A DNA stretch of 33,963 nucleotides from Thioploca sp. (GTDB taxonomy: Bacteria; Pseudomonadota; Gammaproteobacteria; Beggiatoales; Beggiatoaceae), in contig DAOUSL010000021.1 of NCBI GenBank assembly GCA_030627235.1, positions 1-33,963 of the forward strand. The letters run 5' to 3'. The notes beneath the pieces are model-generated. The model saw nothing but the letters and a program-made list of their open reading frames with translations. It was not told where the DNA came from and did not search any database. Position numbers and translations under genes: made by a program. Of this stretch, positions 1-9,395 are shown in pieces; position 1 is the stretch's first letter; each line of letters starts with the position of its first letter.

Positions 1-128
1 ATGTTCACGGAACGTCCTTATTCCGTGAACTAATCAATTTTTCAGCGAAACGGTTATAATTGCCCTGACACGTCCGGTCTCATAGGGCGACTCCGCACAA
101 AGCATCTCCGTCACACCTCTTCCACCAT
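1..128 (+). repeat. Composite intergenic repeat, copy 1 (cut by the window edge)
   Basis: This is the first of three related copies; the others are at 25034-25298 (+) and 30722-30926 (-). It opens with a perfect 10-base inverted repeat (GTTCACGGAA, 8-base loop, TTCCGTGAAC). It then shares with copy 2 a block containing CGAAACGGTTATAATTG and CCCTGACACGTCC, with a 16-base insertion near position 102. It is clearly less AT-rich than its surroundings and holds no plausible gene. The rest of the gap, 129-385, is very AT-rich leader DNA; I see no gene or clear regulatory site in it, though the promoter of the 386 gene must lie there. Confidence 0.8.
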
Positions 129-385
129 TTGCGTAACTTCAATTAGCTATAATTACTTTCTTTATGAAACGATGTCTAATTTAAACAAATTATATTTTTA
201 AATAAAACTTGAGAATGATAATAAATTAAGGTAATCTGTATTCAAAATAATTTTTTGGATAATATGTCAAATCATATATAATTAATACGATTTATTTTCC
301 ATTAGTATCTTATTAAGATTTTAACAACACTTAGGAAATAGATCATATTTTCCTAGATTACATTTAGTTATATTTATATATAAAT

Positions 386-2071
386 ATGAGTTATAAAATG
401 TTTAAATTTTTCATACTTTTAATAATTTTTTTTACTATTATAAGTTGCGAACAACAAGAAACTAAAATTACATCAGAAACCAAGAATTCAATTTCTCACT
501 CTGATTGTGAAAATATAAAAAGTTGCTTACGCATACCATTAGGTGGCAAGGTTAAAACTATTGATCCTGGTATGGTTAATCAAGTATTAGATTATATAGT
601 AGTTGATCAACTATTTATTGGTTTAACATCTTTAGAAAAAAATACCTATAATGTGATTCCTGCTTTAGCAACTAGTTGGCAATCCAGTGCAAATGGTACA
701 GTTTATACATTTACATTACGTCAAGATATAACTTGGAGTGATGGAAATCCAATAACCGCTCATGATTTTGTATGGACGATTCAACGCAATCTTGCCAAAG
801 AAACTAAATCTTCTAATGTTTCTGCATTATTTATTATTAAAAATGCTGAACTTTTTCACAAAGGTGAAGTAGATAAGAAAGTGGTAGGTGTACATGCAAT
901 TGGAGATTATAAACTTAGTTTTGAACTTGAACATGCAGCTGGATATTTTCCTTCTTTAGTAAATTTAAGGATTTATCGTCCTTTACCTAAAAATGTTATT
1001 ACTAAATATGGAACAAACTGGACTGATCCTGATAAGATAGTATCTAGTGGCCCTTATTATCTAAATGATTGGGAGAAAGGTAATAAAATTAGCTTAAAAA
1101 GAAATCCAGCATATTATGCAAAAAGCCAAGCTAATATTCAGGAAATTTATTACTATATAGTACCGGAAAATTACATTGGTTTGACTATGTATGAGAAAAA
1201 TGATTTGGATATAATAGGTGGTTTATATCTTAAATTACCACAAACCGAAATCCCTCGGATTGAAGAAAATGCCCAATTATCTAGTGAAATTCAAATGGGT
1301 CCTCAAGGATGTACTGAATGGTATGGATTTAATACCAAGCGATTTCCAACTAATAATATAAATGTTCGTAAAGCTATTTCCAGTGCTGTTAACAAACAAT
1401 TATTATTAGAAGTGGTATTTGGTGATAGTAACGTTCCAGCAGAAACTATCACACCTTCATGGTTACTTTCAAATAAAGATGAAGAAAAAATAGGCTTACA
1501 ATTCAATCCTAAACAAGCCAACGAATTTTTAACTCAAGCAGGTTATTCTAAAGGTAAAGCCTTCCCAGAAATTGTATTAATGCGTAGTACTGGAGAAACT
1601 GATGATCTAGAAGTTTCAAAAGCAATTAAAACTTTTTTAAAACATTATTTAAATATTAATATCAATGTAGTTGATTTAGCATCTAATCGCTATATGGCAA
1701 CTATATTTGGTAAACCATTTGAAGAAAGACCACATATTTTTCGAATCCGTTGGTGTGCTGACTATCCAGATCCAAATGATTTTTTATATCAACTTTTTCA
1801 TCCTGATAAAGGCTATTTTGGTTGGTTATTAACTGACGAAGAACTTAGGCAAGAATTAACCGAAGTTCTCGAAAAAGCTCAATGGGTTACCGATCCAATT
1901 GAACGTAAAATATTATATCGCCAAGCTGAAGAAATCTTAGTAAAAAAAGCTGCTGTCGTTATGCCTTTATATTTTGATAATGTACAATTTTTGGTAAAAA
2001 ACCGAGTGAAAGGTTGGTATAATATGGCTTTTGGTGGTCAACATATTCTTAACTGGTCATTGGAAAATTAG
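386..2071 (+). CDS. Oligopeptide-binding lipoprotein (OppA/DppA type, SBP family 5)
   Basis: Extracytoplasmic solute-binding protein of ABC family 5, which normally delivers oligopeptides to an Opp/Dpp permease. A hydrophobic signal segment (about residues 6-20) ends in IISC, a lipobox with Cys21, so the mature protein is probably anchored in a membrane. Family hallmarks are PALATSW near residue 91, the YTFTLRQDITWSDG block near 108 and VSSGPYYLNDW near 216. The 561-residue length is normal. No permease or ATPase gene lies nearby; instead a ligand-gated-channel fusion follows after 12 bases, almost certainly in the same operon. No clear Shine-Dalgarno precedes the ATG; a second ATG at 398 would also give a good signal peptide. 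The ligand is unknown. Confidence 0.9.
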   Translation: MSYKMFKFFILLIIFFTIISCEQQETKITSETKNSISHSDCENIKSCLRIPLGGKVKTIDPGMVNQVLDYIVVDQLFIGLTSLEKNTYNVIPALATSWQSSANGTVYTFTLRQDITWSDGNPITAHDFVWTIQRNLAKETKSSNVSALFIIKNAELFHKGEVDKKVVGVHAIGDYKLSFELEHAAGYFPSLVNLRIYRPLPKNVITKYGTNWTDPDKIVSSGPYYLNDWEKGNKISLKRNPAYYAKSQANIQEIYYYIVPENYIGLTMYEKNDLDIIGGLYLKLPQTEIPRIEENAQLSSEIQMGPQGCTEWYGFNTKRFPTNNINVRKAISSAVNKQLLLEVVFGDSNVPAETITPSWLLSNKDEEKIGLQFNPKQANEFLTQAGYSKGKAFPEIVLMRSTGETDDLEVSKAIKTFLKHYLNININVVDLASNRYMATIFGKPFEERPHIFRIRWCADYPDPNDFLYQLFHPDKGYFGWLLTDEELRQELTEVLEKAQWVTDPIERKILYRQAEEILVKKAAVVMPLYFDNVQFLVKNRVKGWYNMAFGGQHILNWSLEN

Positions 2072-2083
2072 ATTGGAATAACT

Positions 2084-4429
2084 ATGATTAATAAAATTAA
2101 TATTGGAATATTATTTCTAATTGTAGCTATTATGGCTGGAATTATAATTGGAAAAAAGCTATTTTACACTGATAATAATTCGTACATAGCTTTGGTCGGG
2201 CCAATGCAAAATAGCAATGGTGAAGCAATGCGGCAAGGCGTACAAATGTATTTAGATAAAGTAAATAAGCAAGGTGGTATTGGTAGTAAAAAAATTAAAT
2301 TATTACAATTTGATGATCAAAATCAATATGAAGTTGCCAAAGAACAAGCATTGAATATTGTTGATAGTAAAGCTCTTGCAGTTATTGGTCATTATGATAG
2401 CAAAGCTTCTATTGTGGCTGGTCAAATTTATAAACAATACGGTATTTCAGCAATTACTGGCAGCGCCACAGCTGATAGAATAACTAAAAATAACGATTGG
2501 TATTTTCGAGTTATATTTAATAATAGTGATCAAGGAGCATTATTAGCAAATTATACTAAAAAAATTCTCAATTTTAATAAAGCTTACATTTTTTTTGATG
2601 CCGATCCTTATGGTGAAAGCCTCGCAAAAACTTTTACTGAAACAGCCGACCGCATTAGGTTAAATATAGAACATAAATGGAGCTTTACTGAAGAAACTGG
2701 TAGTTTTGAGGATAATTTTAATAAAATGCTTAAAACTTTAGAAGAAGAAAGTGAACCAGGTATGTTATTTTTAGCAACTCATTCAAGTCATGCCATTAAG
2801 GCAATAGCTGGATTAAGGCGATTAGAAAATAAAATACCAATCATTGGTCCAGATGCTCTAGCAAGTAGTTACTTCATGAAAACTTTAAAGGAAAGCTATC
2901 CGCAGGAAAAAAATTATCCTGGTTATTATACTGAAGGAATTCATATGGCATCACCATTTATAGTCGGTATTGCTGGTAAAAAAGCTCAAGATTTTAAACA
3001 TGAATTTCTTAAACAAGGATATTCGATAAGTTCTATGATTACTTCAGCCTTATATTATGATGCAGCTATGGTTGCTGTAAATGCTTTGCAAAAACTTACA
3101 GATGGTGAAAATATTTCTATTAAGGAAAAACGTACACAAGTTAGAGAAAATTTAGCTAGTTTTTCTAAAGCGACCAGTGCAATCGAAGGAGTTACTGGTG
3201 GGATATATTTTGATAAAAATGGTGATGCTATCAAAATGATACCAGTAGCAGTTTTCAATAAAGGCAAACCAATTTCTACTTTGGAACAATATCAGCCGCT
3301 AGCCAATTTACGTAATGTAAACAACTTATTGCTTGATATATTACAAAATAAAACTATTCAAGTTAATGGCAAGTTTATGACTAAAGCCAATGTTGTTTAT
3401 GTTGGAGTAGATTTTAATAGTATTAGTGCCCTTGATTCAGGCAATTCGACTTATACAGCTGATTTTTACATCTGGTTTAGATATAAAAGTAGTGATGATG
3501 AGAATTTTTCTAATATAAATTTTACTAATATTTTTAATCCTAGTCATGATTTAAGTAAAAAACATTTATTTTTGGAAAAAACCTCCGAAATTTATAATAC
3601 TACTACTAAAACTTATCGGATTAAAACTCAATTTAAAAGTAATTTTGATTTTCATGACTATCCTTTAGATAATCAGGTATTAACCTTAGAATTACAACAT
3701 AAAAATCTTACTAAAGATAAATTAATTTATGTAGTAGATGTTCGAGGTATGAAAAAACAAAATTTAGATAAAAGTAATTTTTTTGCTATTGGTGGTTGGA
3801 AAATGAATAAAATAGCCTTCTTCCAAAATGGTCAAAGAAGTGATTCAACTTTTGGGATGCCAGAATTATTTGATTCTCAACAACGCATTGAATATTCTAG
3901 GTTTAATGTAAATATAGATATTGATAGATATGTGTTAAGTTTTATAATTAAGAATTTATTGCCTACGATATTCATCATTATATTAGGTTATGTAGTTTAT
4001 TACACTACTACTTTTGGCCTAAGAATGACTTTAAATATCAATATGATTTTAGCAACTTCATTATTTCACCTAAAACTTGCTTCATCATTATCTGCAATTG
4101 AATACAATGTGTTAATTGAATACGTGTTTTATATGGTTTATATGATGGCTATATTAGGTGTTGTTGCATCACTCATTATCAATCATATGGAAGACAAATT
4201 AAGTGGCCATAAAGAATCATTAGAAAAGATGAAAGATACTAGTGGAATTGATGGTGAAGATGGAGAAAGTTTTATTGGAGACTCTGCTTATAGAACCAAG
4301 ATTGAAATGACGGAAGGTAAGATTAGTCAAGACCAAAAAACTATTAAAAATATAATCTTAACTGGTAGAATTAGTTATCCAATCATAATCTTATTGACTT
4401 TAATTATATTAAGTTACGGTAAGTTATAA
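2084..4429 (+). CDS. Type-1 periplasmic binding protein fused to a pentameric ligand-gated ion channel
   Basis: Residues 7-25 are a signal or signal-anchor helix. Residues about 34-400 form a branched-chain-amino-acid-type (LivJ-like) binding domain: IALVGPMQNSNGEAMRQGVQ, then AVIGHYDSKAS and a late YYDAAMVAVNAL. Residues about 430-615 look like the beta-sandwich extracellular domain of a Cys-loop/Pro-loop receptor, with TADFYIWFRYK and the signature FHDYPLDNQ at 523-531 (Pro527, Asp529, Gln531). No flanking disulfide cysteines are evident, as in bacterial members. Four membrane helices follow: M1 about 617-641, pore-lining M2 about 646-668, M3 about 675-697, M4 about 764-779, with a charged 65-residue M3-M4 loop. 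Such fusions are known in a few bacterial genomes. It is cotranscribed with a peptide-binding lipoprotein. Ligand and ion selectivity are unknown. Confidence 0.88.
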   Translation: MINKINIGILFLIVAIMAGIIIGKKLFYTDNNSYIALVGPMQNSNGEAMRQGVQMYLDKVNKQGGIGSKKIKLLQFDDQNQYEVAKEQALNIVDSKALAVIGHYDSKASIVAGQIYKQYGISAITGSATADRITKNNDWYFRVIFNNSDQGALLANYTKKILNFNKAYIFFDADPYGESLAKTFTETADRIRLNIEHKWSFTEETGSFEDNFNKMLKTLEEESEPGMLFLATHSSHAIKAIAGLRRLENKIPIIGPDALASSYFMKTLKESYPQEKNYPGYYTEGIHMASPFIVGIAGKKAQDFKHEFLKQGYSISSMITSALYYDAAMVAVNALQKLTDGENISIKEKRTQVRENLASFSKATSAIEGVTGGIYFDKNGDAIKMIPVAVFNKGKPISTLEQYQPLANLRNVNNLLLDILQNKTIQVNGKFMTKANVVYVGVDFNSISALDSGNSTYTADFYIWFRYKSSDDENFSNINFTNIFNPSHDLSKKHLFLEKTSEIYNTTTKTYRIKTQFKSNFDFHDYPLDNQVLTLELQHKNLTKDKLIYVVDVRGMKKQNLDKSNFFAIGGWKMNKIAFFQNGQRSDSTFGMPELFDSQQRIEYSRFNVNIDIDRYVLSFIIKNLLPTIFIIILGYVVYYTTTFGLRMTLNINMILATSLFHLKLASSLSAIEYNVLIEYVFYMVYMMAILGVVASLIINHMEDKLSGHKESLEKMKDTSGIDGEDGESFIGDSAYRTKIEMTEGKISQDQKTIKNIILTGRISYPIIILLTLIILSYGKL

Positions 4430-4437
4430 AAATCTGA

Positions 4438-4470
4438 AGTCCAAAATTTATCTAGAATAGGTTTTGGACT
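4438..4470. terminator. Hairpin between convergent genes
   Basis: AGTCCAAAA at 4438-4446 pairs with TTTTGGACT at 4462-4470. It lies in the 45-base gap between two genes whose stops face each other, so a bidirectional terminator is the natural reading. Confidence 0.6.
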
Positions 4471-4474
4471 GATT

Positions 4475-6622
4475 CTATCCTCTACTGCGATGTATACGAG
4501 TTACGCTACTTAAACGTCTAACATGACGCATAATAGTAGCAAGATGATGACGATTTTTTACCGAAATACAAAATTTAAGAATACTGCGTCCATCATTATT
4601 TTCATTAGCAACATGTTCAATATTACTCTTCATGTTAGTGATACAAGTTGCCACATTTGCTAAAACTCCTTGTTGATCATTAACCTCAATTTGAATATCA
4701 ACCAAAAATTCTCCTTCAATTCCAACTTCCCATTCGATTGCTTGTAATTTTTCGACTTTATATTGAATAACCTGTTTACAGCTAGCAATATGAATCACAA
4801 TTCCTTTACCAGCACTAATAAAACCAATTATGTCGTCTCCTGGAATCGGATGACAACAACTGGCAAAATTCACAACGATATTTTCAGTACTTTTGATAAT
4901 TAATGGTTTAGGTTTACCAGTTTCTGTTGGTAATGATGGAGTTGGATCAAATTGACGAGCTACAATTAAGGCCATACAGTTACCAAACCCAATTTCGGCT
5001 AATAAAATCTCCATACTGTTACATTTGAAAATTTTTAATAAACTAGTAATTTGCTCTTCGTTAAAAGTATCTACATGTAAAGAATAAGCAATTAATTCTT
5101 TATCCAACATATGTTTACCCAAACGGATTGCTTCATCATGTTGGAGATTTTTTAAAAAATGTCGAATATTACTACGAGCTTTAGCACTAACTGCAAAATT
5201 CAACCAACTAGGATTTGGCCTAGCCCACTTAGCAGTGAATACTTCTACTGTTTGGCCACTGGACAGTTGAGTTGATAAAGGAACATACTGACCGTCAATC
5301 TTAGCGGATACACATTTATTACCAACATCAGTGTGAATTGCATACGCAAAATCAATGGCAGTTGCATCTTTAAGAATTTGCATAATCTCTCCTTTAGGAG
5401 TAAATACATATACTTCTTCAGGAAATAAGTCAGTTTTTACATGTTCTAAAAATTCTATGGAATCATTTGCTCTTATTTCTAATAATTCTCGTAACCATTC
5501 ACTAGCTCTTTGATAAGAAGGATTCTGATAATCATTTTCATTGCTAAAATGTTCTAAACCATAGGTTGTTATCCCAGTTTCTGATAATTTGTGCATTTCA
5601 ATAGTACGGATTTGAGTTTCAATCAACATACCATGCGAACTAAATAGCAAAGTATGGATAGATTGATAACCATTACTTTTTGGTATAGCAATATAATCTT
5701 TAAAGCATTCAAACATTGGTTTATATAAACTATGTACTGCACAAAGAGCAAGATAACAATCTGCTTTATTATCAACGATAATCCGTAACGCACAAATATT
5801 CATCAATTGTAAAAAAGTCTTGTTAGGTAAAGAAGACTTTTTTTTGTTACACATATTAAAGTAAATACGATATGGATTACGTTTACGTTTATAAACCTTG
5901 GCATTAAAAGTATATTTAGCTAATTGTTTTTCAATAGATATTTTAATAGCATTGAAAGTTTCGGAACGTTGATTATAAATTTTCTGCATTCGGTAAGCTA
6001 GGATTTTATAACGTTTGGGATATAAGGTTGCAAAACTAAGCTCTTCCAATTCAGATTGGATAATATTAATTCCTAAACGATTAGCAATAGGAGCATATAT
6101 TTCTAAAGTTTCTTTAGCAATACGTTGTCTTGCGGCTGGTCGCATCGCTCCTAAAGTTCGCATATTATGCAAGCGATCAGCAAGTTTAACTATGATTACT
6201 CGAATATCTCGATTCATTGCCAATAACATTTTACGAAAATTTTCAGCTTGAGCATGTTCACGAGTTCTAAATTCAATAGTTGATAATTTGCTAACTCCAT
6301 CCACTAATTCAGCAACCTGTTTACCAAATTCTGCCTCTAATTTTTCTTTAGTAATACCAGTATCTTCAATAACATCATGCAACATTGCAGCACATAGAGT
6401 TTGAGTGTCACTGTGCATTTCAGCTAAAATATAAGTTGCTGAAACTGGATGAAAAATATATGCTTCACCTGATTTACGCACTTGTCCATCATGAGCTTCA
6501 GCACTGAATAAATAAGCACGATAAACCTCTTTGATCTGTGAAGTATCAAGATATTTTTCTAGTAATTCACATAAATCACTAATGAATATTTTAGTTGAAT
6601 AATTAACTAAGAGCGGTAGCAT
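4475..6622 (-). CDS. spoT: SpoT-type (p)ppGpp hydrolase with a degenerate synthetase domain
   Basis: RelA/SpoT homologue of 715 residues (E. coli SpoT is about 702). The N-terminal HD hydrolase looks intact: FHPV at 57-60, HDVIEDT at 82-88, KLADRLHNM near 146. The synthetase domain (about 230-350) aligns but has lost key positions: the catalytic Asp of the MDIYAFR motif is Asn275, the Arg of RxKD is Cys306, the Ser of YSIY is Arg252, the Lys of CKM is Asn256; Glu335 of the ETQIRT motif remains. TGS (VFTPKGE, AIDFAYAIH), the CCHPIPGD Cys-His motif and a C-terminal ACT domain follow. I infer an alarmone hydrolase with little or no synthetase activity. rpoZ lies 27 bases upstream, the usual gammaproteobacterial order. 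Confidence 0.95.
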   Translation of the reverse strand: MLPLLVNYSTKIFISDLCELLEKYLDTSQIKEVYRAYLFSAEAHDGQVRKSGEAYIFHPVSATYILAEMHSDTQTLCAAMLHDVIEDTGITKEKLEAEFGKQVAELVDGVSKLSTIEFRTREHAQAENFRKMLLAMNRDIRVIIVKLADRLHNMRTLGAMRPAARQRIAKETLEIYAPIANRLGINIIQSELEELSFATLYPKRYKILAYRMQKIYNQRSETFNAIKISIEKQLAKYTFNAKVYKRKRNPYRIYFNMCNKKKSSLPNKTFLQLMNICALRIIVDNKADCYLALCAVHSLYKPMFECFKDYIAIPKSNGYQSIHTLLFSSHGMLIETQIRTIEMHKLSETGITTYGLEHFSNENDYQNPSYQRASEWLRELLEIRANDSIEFLEHVKTDLFPEEVYVFTPKGEIMQILKDATAIDFAYAIHTDVGNKCVSAKIDGQYVPLSTQLSSGQTVEVFTAKWARPNPSWLNFAVSAKARSNIRHFLKNLQHDEAIRLGKHMLDKELIAYSLHVDTFNEEQITSLLKIFKCNSMEILLAEIGFGNCMALIVARQFDPTPSLPTETGKPKPLIIKSTENIVVNFASCCHPIPGDDIIGFISAGKGIVIHIASCKQVIQYKVEKLQAIEWEVGIEGEFLVDIQIEVNDQQGVLANVATCITNMKSNIEHVANENNDGRSILKFCISVKNRHHLATIMRHVRRLSSVTRIHRSRG

Positions 6623-6649
6623 AGGGTATTAGCAAAGTTGAATTAAGAA

Positions 6650-6880
6650 TTAGTTTATTGGTTTAAATGATTGATCTTCTAAAAGTTTATCAAAGTTATC
6701 TGGATCGATTTTGCCTTCAGCGATTTCTCGTAATGCTATTACTGTTGGTTTATCATCATTTGCTGGAACTAATGGGGCTGCTCCCATAGCAATCTGCCGA
6801 GCACGTTTACTAGCGAGTAAAACTAAATCAAACCGATTATCAACATATTTTAAACAATCTTCTACAGTTATACGTGCCAT
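6650..6880 (-). CDS. rpoZ: RNA polymerase omega subunit
   Basis: A 76-residue protein starting [20 protein letters not shown], the characteristic omega N-terminus, with KRARQI and [14 protein letters not shown] further on. It binds the beta-prime subunit and helps assemble RNA polymerase; in E. coli, omega is also part of a ppGpp binding site, which fits its pairing with spoT 27 bases downstream. An AGGA Shine-Dalgarno (6887-6890 on the complement) sits 6 bases before the ATG. The gmk gene that often precedes rpoZ is absent; a divergent prenyltransferase pseudogene lies there instead. Confidence 0.96.
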   Translation of the reverse strand: MARITVEDCLKYVDNRFDLVLLASKRARQIAMGAAPLVPANDDKPTVIALREIAEGKIDPDNFDKLLEDQSFKPIN

Positions 6881-6938
6881 TTGTTTTCCTAGGTATAAAT
6901 ATTATTAGAGGTACTTAAAATTTTTAGAAACAATCACA

Positions 6939-7139
6939 ATGAAAAATTTAACAGTTTGGGTTAAGGCAACTTGATTTCAGTTTTTTACATATTTTACCAA
7001 TTCTGTTAGGTATTGTTTGGAGTTTACAAGGTATTTTTTCACCAGTTTATTTGCTTTTATCATTATTAGCCAGTGTATTCATGCTAGTATTAATGTATTT
7101 AATTATTACTTTGATCACTTAAACCAAAGCTCAAACAGT
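6939..7139 (+). pseudogene. UbiA/MenA-family prenyltransferase, N-terminal part, broken
   Basis: From the ATG at 6939 the reading is MKNLTVWVKAT, then an in-frame TGA where family members have Arg (KATRPQFF-like), then FQFF. A frameshift later, another frame reads ILPILLGIVWSLQGIFSP and LLLSLLA, and a return to the third frame gives HASINVFNYYFDHLNQSSN, matching the HxxVNVxNDYFDYxSG metal-binding region of UbiA-type prenyltransferases. There are thus at least one nonsense and one or two frameshift lesions, and the sequence stops resembling the family after about 7139. The matching C-terminal part begins near 11441 on the same strand, 4.3 kb away. The two were probably one gene that was split. 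Confidence 0.7.
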
Positions 7140-7256
7140 TTTAAAAGGTATAACTTCAATAGGCGTAAAGGTCTATATTTAGGTTATCTAATTAAACTTA
7201 GTAAAATAAAGTTATTACAAAGCCTCATTTTATAACCTTAAAAACTGTCTTTACTA

Positions 7257-9242
7257 TTAAAAATGATTTTCAATTTTTTTCAAAGGTAACATGGCATCTC
7301 CTATTCCAATCCAGAAACCAGTCTGGTTAATAATTATTGTAGCAAGAATACCAAAGTGAAAAAAGAAAATACCGATAAGGTTGATTGGTAAAGGTATAAG
7401 ACTGATAATAAAGCTTTTTTGTAATTGATTATCCAAACCATTGGCGATATCAAATAGTTTACATAAATGGGATAGATTACCATCCATAAAAACTACTTGT
7501 GCTAAATCAGTAGCAACAGAAGTAGCTCCACTTAATGAGATAGAAACATTGGCTTTTTTCATAGCAATAGCATCGTTTACGCCATCTCCTATAAAACAAA
7601 CAAATTTTCCTTCTTGCTGGAGTTTTTCAACAATTTTTGCTTTATCTTCTGGCAAAATATCATAAAAATAATCATCCATATCCAGTTTTACAGCTAGTTT
7701 TTGCGTAGGGTGCTTATGATCTCCCGACACAATAGCAATATATTTAATACCACGTTGGCGTAATCCACTAATAATACCTTTTATTTCTGGACGTAACGCT
7801 GGTTGTATCTCGATTGCTCCTTCAATTTGATTATTGATAGCAATCATTATTACAGAATTACCTTGTAAATTATCTATTTTTATGGTTTCTGGAATAGTCA
7901 TTCCTTCCATAGTCATAAATCGAATGCTACCAACTTTGATAACCATATTATTAATAGTCACTGTAATACCATAGCCAATTTGATAATTAGAATCTGCTAT
8001 ATCAGGTAAGATCAAATTAGACTCACTGGCTTTTTGAACAATGGCTTTGGCAATTGGGTGTGCTAATTTACGTTCTGCAGCAGCAGCATAAGCTAAAATA
8101 TCATCTGCTTCATATTTACCACAAATAATAATTGTTTTAACTTCTGGTTGTTCCTGGGTTAAAGTACCTGTTTTATCAAATAAAACAGTGTCTATCTTAG
8201 TCAATGATTCCAAAGAACGACCATCTTTGATTAGAATATTATGATAGGAAGCTAAATTAAGATAATTTAATGTACCAAGTGGGCCACTGAGTTTTATACG
8301 ATAGCTGAAATTGGTATTTAGTACTGAAATAGCACCAATTGGTCCTACTGTCAATAAAGCTAAACTACTAAAGCCTAATTGGGGCAAAGCTGATTTATCA
8401 GCCCATTGTTCACCTTTTAACTGCGTAGTACTTTTAAAATCTGTGGTATGGTTTAAAATTTTACCAATTTGAGCAATTGCTGTATCAATTCCGGCTTTTT
8501 CAATCTGCACGTGAATTTGGCCAGTTATAATTGTTGTAGCTGCAAATACTTGTTCACCAACTATCTTTTCTGCTGGCTGTGACTCCCCAGTTAACGCATG
8601 TTGGTCGATAATAGCCTTACCTTTTATAATAAGGCCATCAACTGGAACTACTTCACCGGTATTTACCACCACAATATCATTTATATTTACAGCTTCTAAT
8701 GGTATTTCAATTTCAACATTATCTTTTAATATCCATATATTGCGAGGTTGTTGGTCAAACACATTAATAAGCATATCTTTAGACTTATCTTGAGTTTTAG
8801 CCTTAATTTTACCTGAAAGATAATAAATCATTTCAAAAAAACTAACAGCAAGATATTGACTAGTAGCAATAGCTGCAACTATTAGTATAGTATCAAGGGC
8901 TTGAGCATTTATTTTTTTGTCTTCCAACAGTGTTTTTTCTGTTTCTTTCATGTATGGGACAAAATTATACATATAGAGACTAAGATTTAACAGCACTACT
9001 AATGGAGATGAATAAAAGAATTGCCTTATAGTTGATACAAACATTGAAAAATAACTAACTTTTAATCGATGTTCTAATTGTTTATCATTTTTATCGTGAA
9101 CCAAAGATTTTTTATCAACATTATCTACTGAAAGCACAGAAGGTTTGTCTGGTTTAATGTCAACGGTTGGCTTATTGCTAAGTTTTTCAAACAATCTTCT
9201 GCCACTGTAAGCAGCAAATAAAATTCCGGCTTCTATTAACAT
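7257..9242 (-). CDS. P1B-like cation-transporting P-type ATPase lacking the CPC motif
   Basis: Membrane ATPase of 661 residues with the P-type machinery: actuator TGES at 218-221, phosphorylation site DKTGT at 356-360, HP in the KLAHPIAK motif near 398 (typical of heavy-metal P1B pumps) and hinge GDGVNDAIAM near 554. No N-terminal heavy-metal-binding CxxC domain is present; residues 24-60 are a charged linker. In the helix before DKTGT, where P1B pumps carry CPC or SPC, the sequence is LLTVGPIGA (296-304), with no cysteine. Three or more membrane spans are evident at 66-145 and two at the C-terminus. The substrate cannot be assigned. It ends about 120 bases from the first prenyltransferase fragment, with 153 bases to the fusion gene upstream. 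Confidence 0.85.
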   Translation of the reverse strand: MLIEAGILFAAYSGRRLFEKLSNKPTVDIKPDKPSVLSVDNVDKKSLVHDKNDKQLEHRLKVSYFSMFVSTIRQFFYSSPLVVLLNLSLYMYNFVPYMKETEKTLLEDKKINAQALDTILIVAAIATSQYLAVSFFEMIYYLSGKIKAKTQDKSKDMLINVFDQQPRNIWILKDNVEIEIPLEAVNINDIVVVNTGEVVPVDGLIIKGKAIIDQHALTGESQPAEKIVGEQVFAATTIITGQIHVQIEKAGIDTAIAQIGKILNHTTDFKSTTQLKGEQWADKSALPQLGFSSLALLTVGPIGAISVLNTNFSYRIKLSGPLGTLNYLNLASYHNILIKDGRSLESLTKIDTVLFDKTGTLTQEQPEVKTIIICGKYEADDILAYAAAAERKLAHPIAKAIVQKASESNLILPDIADSNYQIGYGITVTINNMVIKVGSIRFMTMEGMTIPETIKIDNLQGNSVIMIAINNQIEGAIEIQPALRPEIKGIISGLRQRGIKYIAIVSGDHKHPTQKLAVKLDMDDYFYDILPEDKAKIVEKLQQEGKFVCFIGDGVNDAIAMKKANVSISLSGATSVATDLAQVVFMDGNLSHLCKLFDIANGLDNQLQKSFIISLIPLPINLIGIFFFHFGILATIIINQTGFWIGIGDAMLPLKKIENHF

Positions 9243-9395
9243 AATTATGAAAGGTACAAGATACAGGTTATAGATGGAATACTATAATGTTAAAGTTGGA
9301 TAGTCATTCTTATCATTTTACATGGAGTAATTAGGTGAAATTCTATAATTAATTGTCCTTTATGATAAAAACCATATACTAATTTAAGCAATCTA

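Noticed and set aside
7017-7235. 72-codon + strand open frame as an independent gene
   Set aside because: It begins with TTG without a ribosome site, and its residues HASINVFNYYFD are one frame of the broken prenyltransferase.
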